34,169 nucleotides of DNA from Acidobacteriota bacterium (GTDB lineage: Bacteria; Acidobacteriota; Terriglobia; Bryobacterales; Bryobacteraceae). The stretch spans positions 1 through 34,169 of the forward strand of contig JACQZR010000170.1 of the NCBI GenBank assembly GCA_016213775.1, given 5' to 3'. The notes under the pieces were generated by a model, which searched no databases, was not told the origin of the DNA, and saw only the letters and a list, made by a program, of their open reading frames with translations. The position numbers and the translations under genes are program-made. Shown piece after piece: positions 16,672 through 24,120 of the stretch (position 1 is the first letter of the stretch; the number at the start of each line of letters is the position of its first letter).

Positions 16672-17337
16672 ATGAACACACTCTTCCCTTCGGCCATGGC
16701 CGTGACGCGCGTGTGTATATTTGCGCTGATCGCTGTCCCGCTTGCGGCGCAAAGTGCCGATCGGCTGTCAGCAAAGAACGTAGCGATCGCACAAACCAAC
16801 TACAAAGGCCGGAGCGCAATCCAGGTAATCGCCGCGCCCGCTGCCGCAAACGCTACTTCCTATGCCGTGATCAAGGACGTGTCTTTTCGTGACGGCACAA
16901 TTGAAGTGGATTTGGCCGGCCAACCCGCCGCCGGCGCTGGCGGTGGCGCGCGTGGATTCATTGGCGTCGCCTTTCGGCTCCAAGGCGATGGAAAGTACGA
17001 GTACATCTATCTAAGACCCACCAACGGCCGGGCCGACGATCAAGTCAGGCGGAATCACTCCACTCAATACAGTTCGCACCCGGATTTCAGCTTCGCCCAA
17101 TCCCGGAAGGAGGCTCCTGAGAAGTATGAGTCGTATGTGGATTTGCAGCCCGCTGTCTGGACCAAGTACAAGATTGAGGTGGACGGCCGAAAGGCGCGCC
17201 TCTACGTGCACGGAGCGGACCAACCCTGCCTCATCGTGAATGATCTGAAGCTCGAGCCGCGCGAGGGAGCAGTGGCATTATGGGTCGGACCCGGCACCGA
17301 GGGCTACTTTTCCAATCTGAAAATTGCACCCAAGTGA
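16672..17337 (+). CDS. Secreted protein, probable lectin/glucanase-like beta-sandwich
   Basis: 221 residues from ATG 16672, which has GGAGG 7 nt upstream; an earlier in-frame start at 16630 has none. A signal peptide spans ~1-27 (ending PLAAQS). The mature part is beta-rich. It includes DVSFRDGTIEVDLAG, RGFIGVAFRLQGDGKYEYIY, LRPTNG, WTKYKIEVDGRKARLYVHG and EGAVALWVGPGTEGYFSNLK. This order of strands is typical of concanavalin-A-like/DUF1080-type domains found in Acidobacteria and Planctomycetes. It lacks obvious catalytic acid pairs, so carbohydrate binding is as likely as hydrolysis. It is followed by a strong composite hairpin that probably ends transcription. Confidence 0.82.
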   Translation: MNTLFPSAMAVTRVCIFALIAVPLAAQSADRLSAKNVAIAQTNYKGRSAIQVIAAPAAANATSYAVIKDVSFRDGTIEVDLAGQPAAGAGGGARGFIGVAFRLQGDGKYEYIYLRPTNGRADDQVRRNHSTQYSSHPDFSFAQSRKEAPEKYESYVDLQPAVWTKYKIEVDGRKARLYVHGADQPCLIVNDLKLEPREGAVALWVGPGTEGYFSNLKIAPK

Positions 17338-17346
17338 GTTGGATCT

Positions 17347-17409
17347 AAAACCTGATCGCTTGGGGAGAGCCACCAAATTCGTCCTCTCCCCGTGAGGCTG
17401 CCAGGTTTT
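17347..17409. terminator. Composite hairpin between convergent genes (bidirectional terminator)
   Basis: Two nested perfect inverted repeats: AAAACCTG (17347-17354) with CAGGTTTT (17402-17409), and inside them GGGGAGAG (17362-17369) with CTCTCCCC (17384-17391). The loop is 14 nt. It sits 10 bp after the stop of the plus gene and 1 bp past the stop of the convergent minus gene. The A-run at one end and T-run at the other fit intrinsic termination in both directions. Confidence 0.75.
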
Positions 17410-17410
17410 C

Positions 17411-17641
17411 CTATCGCATCACTGAAATGCGCGACAGCTCGAACTCGTAGCCCTCGTCAACCACCGTTTCGTGTGCCGCGGAGCGCAGTTTCTCTTCGTC
17501 TGTGTCCCGTGGTTGAGCACAGTGGCGGCGTATTGCCTCAGCGCCAGCCTGTATCCGTACCTGCCATTTGTGCTTGCTATCGTCCCAGGAAACTTCGACT
17601 TTGTCGGCATGCATACCTATAACATCGCAGAATTTCCGCAT
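17411..17641 (-). CDS. Small conserved hypothetical protein
   Basis: About 76 residues. The core DKVEVSWDDSKHKWQVRIQA, then GAEAIRRHC, DTDEEKLRSAA and VVDEGYEFELSRISV, looks like a real compact alpha/beta protein. Its pattern recalls small uncharacterised proteins I have seen in this phylum. I prefer ATG 17641 because GGGGG lies about 9 nt upstream. ATG 17614 (MHADKVEV) is an alternative, and the frame is open further upstream. No motif gives a function. It ends at the composite hairpin shared with the secreted gene. Confidence 0.6.
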   Translation of the reverse strand: MRKFCDVIGMHADKVEVSWDDSKHKWQVRIQAGAEAIRRHCAQPRDTDEEKLRSAAHETVVDEGYEFELSRISVMR

Positions 17642-17694
17642 CGGCGCACCCCCGCTGCCGCGCGCAGACATTTGCAGCATCGACGGATGCATCG

Positions 17695-17783
17695 ACATCA
17701 ACCGTCGCACCGATCCCATGTTTGCACCGTTGCATTCCGAACCGCGGTTTCGAGCGATCATGAAGAGCGTCGGATTGGAGTAG
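17695..17783 (+). pseudogene. C-terminal remnant of a TPR regulator or kinase
   Basis: The plus strand reads DPMFAPLHSEPRFRAIMKSV and ends GLE then TAG at 17781-17783. This is the usual last segment of acidobacterial winged-helix/TPR and Ser/Thr-kinase/TPR proteins. The intact regulator at 7559-8989 ends in the same way (DQRFNGLRDDSRFQGLLRRV). No TPR or other domain precedes it; upstream is the minus-strand small gene. It is a leftover tail. The remaining bases to 17887 contain nothing I can assign. Confidence 0.65.
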
Positions 17784-17887
17784 TGGCGGATGCTTCCCCG
17801 TGAGTTCCTGTCAGCCGCAGACCGGCCACGGCTCGGAATCGCTCTTGTCGCGAAGCTGAAGTTTCCCCTAAACTGTAGTTTCCTTTG

Positions 17888-20590
17888 ATGAGCTCCTCCG
17901 CTGTCGCGCCGATCCTGACCCCGCACGGCCGTCTGACGCTGGTGGAGTCCGCGGAGGCGGCGCCACTTGATTTCTTGCTTGCCGAGCGGCTGCAGGGCGC
18001 TTTTGGGCGTGGGCCCGGGCATGGGCTTCTGCAACTCGGGGCGAATGAAGTTGGAACGGTGCTCCCTCCCGTATTCTCCTACTGGCGCGATTTCGGGTCT
18101 GCCTATGTGACCGCGCTGTGCATGCACACGGAAACCGATGCGACACCGCGGAAAGTACCGGCGCCGCCAATCGCCGAGTTGGAGCAGTTGGTGATGGCCG
18201 CACCGCCGATCACCGGCGCGGAGTATCTGACCGCGGAAGTTCTGGGCGCGCTCTGGCAGGAGTTGGACGCGGCATTCGGCATCGAATTGGCGGAGTCGAA
18301 GAGCGGAATACAGGAGTTTCTCAAAGCAAGGAACGCGGCGTGGAACCTAGTGGGGCGGGTACACTTCAACCTCGCCGAGAACCGCAAGGATCCGGATGCT
18401 CCCTTCGCGTTCCTGGCCACCTATACGACGCGGTTGACAGCGGGCGCGAAGGCGCAACATCTACCGCTGGGGAAAGCGCTCGGCGAGTATGCGGGGGCGG
18501 CGAACAAGGACCGCCTGCTGTCACTGCTTCTTCCGGTACAGAGAGCGTCCGAGACGTGCCCGTGGCTGAAGAGCCTCGTCGATGGCGGCGAGATTTTTCA
18601 TCCGCTGCGATGGACGCCCGCTGAGGCGATGCAGCTATTGCGAGACGTGCCCCACCTGGAAAGCGCCGGAGTGGTGGTGCGAATGCCCGCGACATGGCAG
18701 GCCAACCGGCCGCCACGCCCCAAAGTGTCCGGAAGGATCGGCGGGAATTCGCCAGCGGGCGTTGGCTTCGAGGCATTGCTCGATTTCCAGATGGAAGTGA
18801 CGCTGGATGGCGAACGACTCACGGCTGAAGAGATCCGTGAGCTGTTGGCGAAATCGGACGGGCTGGCTCAGGTACGGGGCCGTTGGGTGGAAGTGGATGC
18901 CGAACGGCTGCGCCGGATGCTGGAGCATTTTGAGGAGGTGGAGCGGACCGCGGCGGAGCAAGGGCTCGGCTTTCGCGATGCGGCTCGCCTGCTTGCCGGG
19001 GCGGATGTCACGGGGAGCGATGCGGCGGAATGGGATTCGGTGGGATGGTCGGAGGTGGTGGCGGGGCCATGGCTGGCGGAGACGCTGAAGGGCCTGCGCA
19101 GTCCCGAGGGACTGGCCCGAGTGGACCCCGGCGCGGAGTTGAGGGCCACGCTGCGGCCCTACCAGCAAGTGGGAGTGCGCTGGCTGTACCTGGTGGCGAA
19201 ACTGGGACTCGGGGCGTGTCTCGCGGACGATATGGGACTTGGAAAGACCATCCAGGTGCTTTCGCTGCTGCTTGTTCTGAAGAGCCAACGGGGCGGGGAA
19301 TCGCAGCCGAGCCTGCTGGTAGCGCCTGCTTCGTTGCTGGCGAACTGGGCTTCGGAGATCGAGCGCTTTGCTCCGGGTCTGAAGGCGCTGATCGCGCATC
19401 CGTCGGCGCTTCCGGCCACCGCTCTCAAAGCGGGCGCGCCTGAAGGGCTGCGCGATGTGGACCTGGTGATCACCAGCTATGGCTCGCTGCTGCGTGTGCC
19501 ATGGATCGCGGAATCGCGCTGGCACATGGTAGTGATAGACGAAGCACAGGCCATCAAGAACCCCGGGGCCAAGCAAACACAAACCGTGAAGGCACTGCAG
19601 GCGAGCGCGCGATTTGCGCTGACGGGGACCCCGATCGAAAACCGGCTCGGCGATTTGTGGTCGATTTTCGACTTTGTCAATCCGGGGCTGTTGGGGTCGG
19701 CGAAGGAGTTCGGCAAGTTCGTCAAACGGCTCGAGGACAGGCCGCACAATCCATACGGTCCGCTGCGCGAGCTGGTGCGGCCTTATATACTGCGGCGGCT
19801 GAAAACGGATCGGGCGGTAATCGCGGACTTGCCGGACAAGATCGAAGTGAAGGCGTTTTGCCAACTGAGCCGGAAGCAAGCCGCGCTCTACGAACAGTCC
19901 GTGAAGGAGTTGGCTACGCAGTTGGAGGACGCCGAGGGGATCCAGCGCAAGGGCTTGGTGTTGTCGTTCCTGATGCGGTTCAAGCAGATCTGCAACCACC
20001 CGTCACAGTGGCTGGGAGACGGCAGTTGGGGCGAAGACGAGAGCGGCAAATGGGCCCGCTTGCGGGACATCGCGGAAGTGATTGCGGCGAAACAGGAGAA
20101 GATGCTGGTGTTCACGCAGTTTCGGGAAGTGATCGGGCCGCTGGAGAGATTCCTCGGATCGATCTTCGTGCGTCCCGGACTTGTTCTGCATGGGGAGACG
20201 GATGTGAAGAAGCGCAAGGAAATTGTGCGGCGCTTTCAGGATGACGAAGCAGTGGGGTACTTTGTGCTTTCGCTGAAAGCCGGCGGCGCCGGACTCAACC
20301 TGACAGCCGCTTCACACGTGGTGCACTTCGACCGGTGGTGGAACCCGGCGGTGGAGAATCAGGCCACTGACCGCGCGTTTCGCATCGGCCAAACGAAGAA
20401 TGTGCTGGTGCACAAGTTCGTGTGCAGAGGTACTGTGGAAGAAAAGATCGACCAGCTTATTGAATCGAAGCGACAACTGTCCACGGACTTGTTGGAAGGC
20501 GGGGCAGACCTGCTGCTGACGGAGATGAAAGACGAGGACCTGCTCAGGCTGGTGGCGCTCGATCTCGACAAGGCGCTGAAAGAGACGTGA
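17888..20590 (+). CDS. SNF2-family ATPase/helicase with N-terminal DUF3670
   Basis: About 900 residues. The N-terminal ~290 residues are uncharacterised. Residues ~295-380 (FQMEVTLDGERLTAEEIREL, RGRWVEVDAERL) fit the bacterial SNF2-associated DUF3670 region. The motor has Walker A DDMGLGKT (Lys453), the DEAQ box at 551-554, ALTGTPIENRLGDLWSI, and helicase C motifs QATDRAFRIGQTKNVLVHKF. These ATPases translocate on duplex DNA and remodel protein-DNA complexes. ATG 17888 is chosen; TTG 17885 is adjacent. The stop is 18 bp before the SWIM gene, so the two are almost certainly co-transcribed. The pairing is recurrent in bacteria, with an unclear physiological role. Confidence 0.94.
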   Translation: MSSSAVAPILTPHGRLTLVESAEAAPLDFLLAERLQGAFGRGPGHGLLQLGANEVGTVLPPVFSYWRDFGSAYVTALCMHTETDATPRKVPAPPIAELEQLVMAAPPITGAEYLTAEVLGALWQELDAAFGIELAESKSGIQEFLKARNAAWNLVGRVHFNLAENRKDPDAPFAFLATYTTRLTAGAKAQHLPLGKALGEYAGAANKDRLLSLLLPVQRASETCPWLKSLVDGGEIFHPLRWTPAEAMQLLRDVPHLESAGVVVRMPATWQANRPPRPKVSGRIGGNSPAGVGFEALLDFQMEVTLDGERLTAEEIRELLAKSDGLAQVRGRWVEVDAERLRRMLEHFEEVERTAAEQGLGFRDAARLLAGADVTGSDAAEWDSVGWSEVVAGPWLAETLKGLRSPEGLARVDPGAELRATLRPYQQVGVRWLYLVAKLGLGACLADDMGLGKTIQVLSLLLVLKSQRGGESQPSLLVAPASLLANWASEIERFAPGLKALIAHPSALPATALKAGAPEGLRDVDLVITSYGSLLRVPWIAESRWHMVVIDEAQAIKNPGAKQTQTVKALQASARFALTGTPIENRLGDLWSIFDFVNPGLLGSAKEFGKFVKRLEDRPHNPYGPLRELVRPYILRRLKTDRAVIADLPDKIEVKAFCQLSRKQAALYEQSVKELATQLEDAEGIQRKGLVLSFLMRFKQICNHPSQWLGDGSWGEDESGKWARLRDIAEVIAAKQEKMLVFTQFREVIGPLERFLGSIFVRPGLVLHGETDVKKRKEIVRRFQDDEAVGYFVLSLKAGGAGLNLTAASHVVHFDRWWNPAVENQATDRAFRIGQTKNVLVHKFVCRGTVEEKIDQLIESKRQLSTDLLEGGADLLLTEMKDEDLLRLVALDLDKALKET

Positions 20591-20608
20591 GCAAAGGAGA
20601 CGTAAACA

Positions 20609-21427
20609 ATGGACTTCTACGGATGGAGACCCTACGTCAGCGTGGCAGAGCGGCGGCGGAAGGCCTTAAAGGAGATGGAGAAACTCAAAAAGAAAGGTCA
20701 TCCGGTGTCGCCGGTGGTGGTGGATGGCCGGATGATCGCCAAGACTTTCTGGGGGAAGGCATGGTGCGAGAACCTGGAACGCTATAGCGACTATGAGAAC
20801 CGGCTACCGCGTGGCCGGACGTACGTCCGCAACGGTTCGGTGTGCGATCTTCAAATCGCGGCGGGCGAGATCAAAGCGCTGGTCAGCGGCTCCGAGCTTT
20901 ATAAGGTCGCGGTGAAAGTGGTGCCGGTGGCAAAGGCGCGCTGGCAATCTATCTGCGTGGACTGCGCCGGCGCTATCGAGTCGCTTGTTGAACTTCTCCA
21001 AGGCAAGTTGTCCAAGGGCGTCATGGAACGGGTTTGCCGGCCGAAGACCGGCCTGTTCCCGTCCCCAAGCGAGATCAAGCTGTCGTGCAGTTGTCCGGAC
21101 GGGGCGTACATGTGCAAGCATGTGGCGGCGGTGCTTTACGGTATCGGCGCACGGCTGGACCAACAGCCCGAGCTGCTCTTCCTGTTGCACGGTGTGGAGG
21201 CGATCGATCTCATCACCAGCGCGGGGAAGGGAACGCCCATGGCGCAGAAGGCCCCGGCATCCGCCAAAGTTCTTGGGGGCGAAGACCTTTCGGCTCTGTT
21301 TGGTTTGGAGATGGCCCCGGAGGGCAGTCCGGCAAGGCCGAAGCGTCCGAAGGCAGAGATGGTGAAAACCGCGGCGGCAGCGGCTCGTGTGGGTTCTGCT
21401 GGTTCGAAAAGGAAGACCAAGAAATGA
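20609..21427 (+). CDS. SWIM zinc-finger protein
   Basis: 272 residues. The SWIM motif CxC-x(6)-CxH is at Cys160, Cys162, Cys169 and His171 (LSCSCPDGAYMCKHVAAVLYG). SWIM domains bind DNA or proteins through one zinc ion. The N-terminus (FYGWRPYVSVAERRRKALKE, KTFWGKAWCENLERYSDYEN) is the conserved region of bacterial SWIM partners of SNF2 ATPases. The C-terminal ~45 residues are Lys/Ala-rich and end SKRKTKK, probably nucleic-acid binding. GGAGA precedes the ATG. A targeting or cofactor role for the SNF2 protein is inferred from the pairing. Confidence 0.92.
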   Translation: MDFYGWRPYVSVAERRRKALKEMEKLKKKGHPVSPVVVDGRMIAKTFWGKAWCENLERYSDYENRLPRGRTYVRNGSVCDLQIAAGEIKALVSGSELYKVAVKVVPVAKARWQSICVDCAGAIESLVELLQGKLSKGVMERVCRPKTGLFPSPSEIKLSCSCPDGAYMCKHVAAVLYGIGARLDQQPELLFLLHGVEAIDLITSAGKGTPMAQKAPASAKVLGGEDLSALFGLEMAPEGSPARPKRPKAEMVKTAAAAARVGSAGSKRKTKK

Positions 21428-21448
21428 TGTTGGAGATAAGGCGACACA

Positions 21449-22765
21449 TTAGCGGCGACGAACGATGGCTCGGATTCCGTTCTTCGGCCGTAGCGTGATC
21501 GTCGGACGAGGCGTCACAGACTCCTGCAGCAGCTCAAAGCGGAACCGTGGCACTATCGTGGCCAGAACCGCAACACCCTCCAGCAGAGCGAACTGCTCGC
21601 CGATACACTGGCGGACACCTCCGCCGAAGGGAAAGTAACTGAACCGCGGATGCGCGGCTCGCGATTCGCCGTGAAAGCGGCCTGGATCGAACCGTTCGGG
21701 ATCAGGGAAGTATTTCGCCAGCCGTTGTGTGACGTATTGGCAAAGGTAGATTTTGGCGCCACGTTCAATCGCTGCGCCACTGGGCAGACGATCGGTGTCT
21801 AACGCGACGCGCACAAAAATCCAAGTCGGGGGATAGAGCCGCATGGACTCCTCTAATACGCTCCGGGTGTAGGTTAGTTTCGGGATGTCCTCCACGCGAA
21901 GCGTTCGGCCCTGGCACAACGCATTGACCTCGTCCACCACCGCCTGTTCGCACGAAGGATTCCGCGCCAGTAAATAGAAGGTCCAGGAAAGAGCATCTCC
22001 AATGGTCTCGTAGCCCGTGCTCATCAGCGTCAATATCTCATCGCGCACCTGACGCTGAGACATGCGCGAGCCGTCGCCATATTGCAGGGTCTGGAAACGC
22101 GAGGCAAACGTATGGCGCGGAGGGTTCACACGGCCGGTTTCCAGCTCGATCACCGCGTCGATCAATGCCATGGCTCGCCGGTAGCGAAACACGATGGGGA
22201 GCGGCCAGTATTCGGGAAACGGTCCCAACGCAGAGTAGAAGTATTCGATGTAGGCGCGCCGGACGGTGATCGCCTTAGCTAACTGGTCCTGCTCGTCGTG
22301 GAATTCCGTTCCAAACAGCGCGCCGAGGATGATGGATAACGCGAGTCTCTCCATTTCGCTCGCGAGATTCAGTTCACTGCCATCGGTCCAGGAGGCCATT
22401 GCGCGATCAGTTCTATCCATCATCAGATTAAAAAACGCGTCCGCCGGGCGCTGGAATGCCGGCTGCAACATGCGCCGCTGGCGAAGGTGTTCGGCTCCGG
22501 TGCTGGTCTGCATGCCGCTTCCGGAGAGGCGCTTTCCGCTGGGGCTGGTCAGCCGGCTGGTCTTTGTGTAATTCGTTCCGTTATCTACCAGGACATGCTT
22601 AATGTCGGTGGGGTTTGTCAGCAGATAGGTGGGCGCTCCGATGTGCAGTCTGACGACGTCGCCGAATTCCGCCGCGCACCGGGAAAGAAAGCCGAGTTTG
22701 TCCGCGAGAAAGGAGGGTAGATTGCCAAGCAGCGGAATGGCAGGCGGACCGGGGACTACGCTCAT
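21449..22765 (-). CDS. Cytochrome P450
   Basis: A 438-residue soluble-type P450. The oxygen-activation helix reads LMSTGYETIGDALSW, with Glu253/Thr254 in place of the common AGxxT. ExxR is Glu306-Ser-Met-Arg309. The PERF-type motif is PERFDPGRF. The haem loop FPFGGGVRQCIGEQFA has Cys387. The N-terminus starts PGPPAIPLLGNLPSF with no membrane anchor. It would need ferredoxin partners, none of which are nearby. It is the last gene of the minus-strand cluster, and its ATG overlaps the glycosyltransferase stop (ATGA). That ties it to the same pathway. Hydroxylation of the cluster product is inferred; the substrate is unknown. Confidence 0.95.
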   Translation of the reverse strand: MSVVPGPPAIPLLGNLPSFLADKLGFLSRCAAEFGDVVRLHIGAPTYLLTNPTDIKHVLVDNGTNYTKTSRLTSPSGKRLSGSGMQTSTGAEHLRQRRMLQPAFQRPADAFFNLMMDRTDRAMASWTDGSELNLASEMERLALSIILGALFGTEFHDEQDQLAKAITVRRAYIEYFYSALGPFPEYWPLPIVFRYRRAMALIDAVIELETGRVNPPRHTFASRFQTLQYGDGSRMSQRQVRDEILTLMSTGYETIGDALSWTFYLLARNPSCEQAVVDEVNALCQGRTLRVEDIPKLTYTRSVLEESMRLYPPTWIFVRVALDTDRLPSGAAIERGAKIYLCQYVTQRLAKYFPDPERFDPGRFHGESRAAHPRFSYFPFGGGVRQCIGEQFALLEGVAVLATIVPRFRFELLQESVTPRPTITLRPKNGIRAIVRRR

Positions 22766-24015
22766 TCTGAACCGACCTGCGGAACTGTCAGTTGGTGCTG
22801 CCCTTTAGAGGTCCGGGCTTTCCGATCCTGAATCGACTCGATCAGCGCGAGATAATCGGAAACGTAGCGGTTCTCTGAATAGAGTTCCTCATAGGCCCGG
22901 CGGCCCAGCCGTCCCATTTGCGCAGCCAGCCTACTATCTTCGGCGAGAGCTTCGACCGCTTGTTGAAATTCGCGGTCGTTGCGGTAAACGACGCCGGCGC
23001 CGCTCCTTTCGACGGCTTCCGGCGCACCGCCAGCGGTGCTCACAATCGCTGGTGTTCCACAAGCAAACGCCTCGAGGATACAAAGAGGGAACACCTCGGG
23101 GGCTCGTGACGGCAGAATCAAGGCCGTAGCATTCTGATACCAGACAGCCATGTCCGCGTGTTCAATGGCGCCGTGAAACTGGATGGACGGGCAGTTGGCG
23201 TAGCGACGCCGCAGATCATCGAGGATATCCCCAGTGCCCAGAACGTCCAGGTCATATTGCGGCCACTTCGCGAACCATTCCGTAAGCCAGTCAACTCCCT
23301 TCGATGCAGTTACGCGGCCGGAGAATACAAACCGCGGCCGTTGATCCGCAGTCTGCCTCTCTTTTCCATTTCCCTGAACGGAAGAAAAGCTCGGCATCAC
23401 ACGGATGGGACGCCCCAGGTCCGCCTCGGCGTGGCGGCGGGCCGTGTACGCGCTCGGTGAAAGAATCTCGTCGATGTGCCGCAGTTCTTGTTTCAGTAAT
23501 CCGGTATAGCGCCAAAGCTGCGGTGGCACACCCGACTTTACACAGCAACGCAGACACTGCCGTTCATCGCATGCCTTCGACCTGTCCTTCCAGAAGATAT
23601 GCGTGCCACATAGCATCCAGTGCTCGTGAAGCGTGTAGAGATTCACGGGAGCATTACTCATCGAGAGCATGCCCGGTCCGCCGGCGAGAGAAATGTTGTG
23701 GAAGTTCACTACGTCGAAACCGCGATCGAAGATCGCCTTCAACTGCCTGCTCTTCAATCCTGGCTGGCCGGTCTGCTGCGTAATGATCGGCGACAGCGCG
23801 CCGAGATTGCTTTCCAGCCGGTGAACGACGACTCCGTCATTATAGTCGGCTGCTGTTCGCCGCCGCCCACGCCCGATGCGGAAGGCATCGCCGCAATGCA
23901 CGACTTCCACGTGATGTCCGCGAGTGGCCAGGGCGCGCGCGAGGCCCTGTACAAACACGGCATCGCCCCCATAGTGGTAGGGCGGATAATACGTGTTCAC
24001 CATGCAGAATCGCAC
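22762..24015 (-). CDS. Family 4 glycosyltransferase (GT-B)
   Basis: About 417 residues. The N-terminal domain starts VRFCMVNTYYPPYHYGGDAV and contains LYTLHEHWMLCG and a cysteine-rich loop CDERQCLRCC. The C-terminal GT4 donor domain has FVFSGRVTASKGVDWL. The E-x7-E region is APEVFPLCILEAFACGTPAIV, followed by AGGAPEAV. I favour GTG 24015, with GGGGA about 11 nt upstream; ATG 24003 is possible. It probably transfers a nucleotide-sugar residue onto the cluster product or a lipid-linked acceptor. It overlaps the P450 by 4 bp. The 84 bp upstream contains the tandem repeat at the end of the ligase gene. Confidence 0.92.
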   Translation of the reverse strand: MRFCMVNTYYPPYHYGGDAVFVQGLARALATRGHHVEVVHCGDAFRIGRGRRRTAADYNDGVVVHRLESNLGALSPIITQQTGQPGLKSRQLKAIFDRGFDVVNFHNISLAGGPGMLSMSNAPVNLYTLHEHWMLCGTHIFWKDRSKACDERQCLRCCVKSGVPPQLWRYTGLLKQELRHIDEILSPSAYTARRHAEADLGRPIRVMPSFSSVQGNGKERQTADQRPRFVFSGRVTASKGVDWLTEWFAKWPQYDLDVLGTGDILDDLRRRYANCPSIQFHGAIEHADMAVWYQNATALILPSRAPEVFPLCILEAFACGTPAIVSTAGGAPEAVERSGAGVVYRNDREFQQAVEALAEDSRLAAQMGRLGRRAYEELYSENRYVSDYLALIESIQDRKARTSKGQHQLTVPQVGSE

Positions 24016-24082
24016 GTTTTCAGCATTCCCCGAGGTTGAAAATCTCAGGCAATTGTAGCAGAGGCATTCCAAGCGCTGTGTT

Positions 24083-24120
24083 ATTTCAAGCGGAGCGCAT
24101 CATTTTAAGCGGAGCGCATC
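24083..24120. repeat. 19 bp tandem duplication at the end of the AMP-ligase gene
   Basis: ATTTCAAGCGGAGCGCATC (24083-24101) is followed directly by ATTTTAAGCGGAGCGCATC (24102-24120), 18 of 19 identical. On the coding minus strand each copy encodes DALRLK and then a stop: TGA at 24100-24102 for the present end, TAA at 24081-24083 for the other copy. The duplication shifts the frame by one but regenerates a stop at the junction. Confidence 0.9.

Noticed and set aside
18635-19999. 454-codon minus-strand open frame inside the SNF2 gene
   Set aside because: Antisense shadow; composition is rich in Arg, Gln and His with no domain, while the plus frame carries all helicase motifs.
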